Origin: an uncultured Dorea sp.
GTDB taxonomy: Bacteria; Bacillota_A; Clostridia; Lachnospirales; Lachnospiraceae
Assembly (NCBI GenBank): GCA_910579015.1
Contig: CAJTRO010000084.1
Span: 1-6,564 of the forward strand
Length of the DNA stretch: 6,564 nt
Direction of reading: 5' to 3'
The notes beneath the pieces are model-generated. The model saw only the letters and a list, made by a program, of their open reading frames with translations. It did no database searches and was not told the DNA's origin. Positions 6,558-6,564 of the stretch are shown here, piece by piece. The position numbers and the translations under genes were made by a program. The first letter of the stretch is position 1. Each line of letters opens with the position of its first letter.

Positions 6558-6564
6558 ATAAGCA

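Overview
The window holds an almost complete subtype II-A CRISPR-Cas locus, read entirely on the minus strand. From right to left it runs cas9, cas1, cas2, csn2, a 74-bp leader, and a CRISPR array that runs up to the left edge of the window. No gene outside the system is visible. The long plus-strand open frames are shadows of the cas genes.

Organism: the DNA is AT-rich, the ribosome-binding site is a strong AGGAG type, and the Cas9, Cas1 and Cas2 sequences have a Firmicutes II-A character. A clostridial, possibly Lachnospiraceae-like gut Firmicute is my best guess. It rests on remembered sequence style, not on a database search.

Layout: positions 1-434 are the array, with seven identical 36-bp repeats and six spacers of exactly 30 bp, plus two bases of what is probably a further spacer at the left edge. 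Positions 435-508 are the leader, which ends in TTTTGAG next to the first repeat. Positions 509-2371 are the adaptation genes csn2, cas2 and cas1. Positions 2368-6477 are cas9 (1369 aa), with all RuvC and HNH catalytic residues present. Neighbouring genes overlap by 4, 11 and 4 nt, so this is one translationally coupled operon. Positions 6478-6564 hold the cas9 ribosome-binding site, a plausible cas9 promoter, and a near-consensus promoter pointing the other way, out of the window.

How it works: Cas1-Cas2, with Csn2 and Cas9, captures 30-bp protospacers and inserts them at the leader end (right end, position 434). The array is transcribed leftward. The pre-crRNA should pair with a tracrRNA, be cut by RNase III, and guide Cas9. 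No tracrRNA with a full anti-repeat lies inside the window. The outward promoter at 6529-6557 makes the sequence immediately right of position 6564 the likely tracrRNA site.

Novelty: this is a recognisable, apparently functional II-A system rather than a new class. The points worth a second look are the two overlapping divergent promoters upstream of cas9, an 11-bp inverted fragment of the repeat in the leader, a Cas9 PAM-interacting C-terminus without the Arg-x-Arg of S. pyogenes Cas9, and a repeat whose end lacks the usual AAAC.
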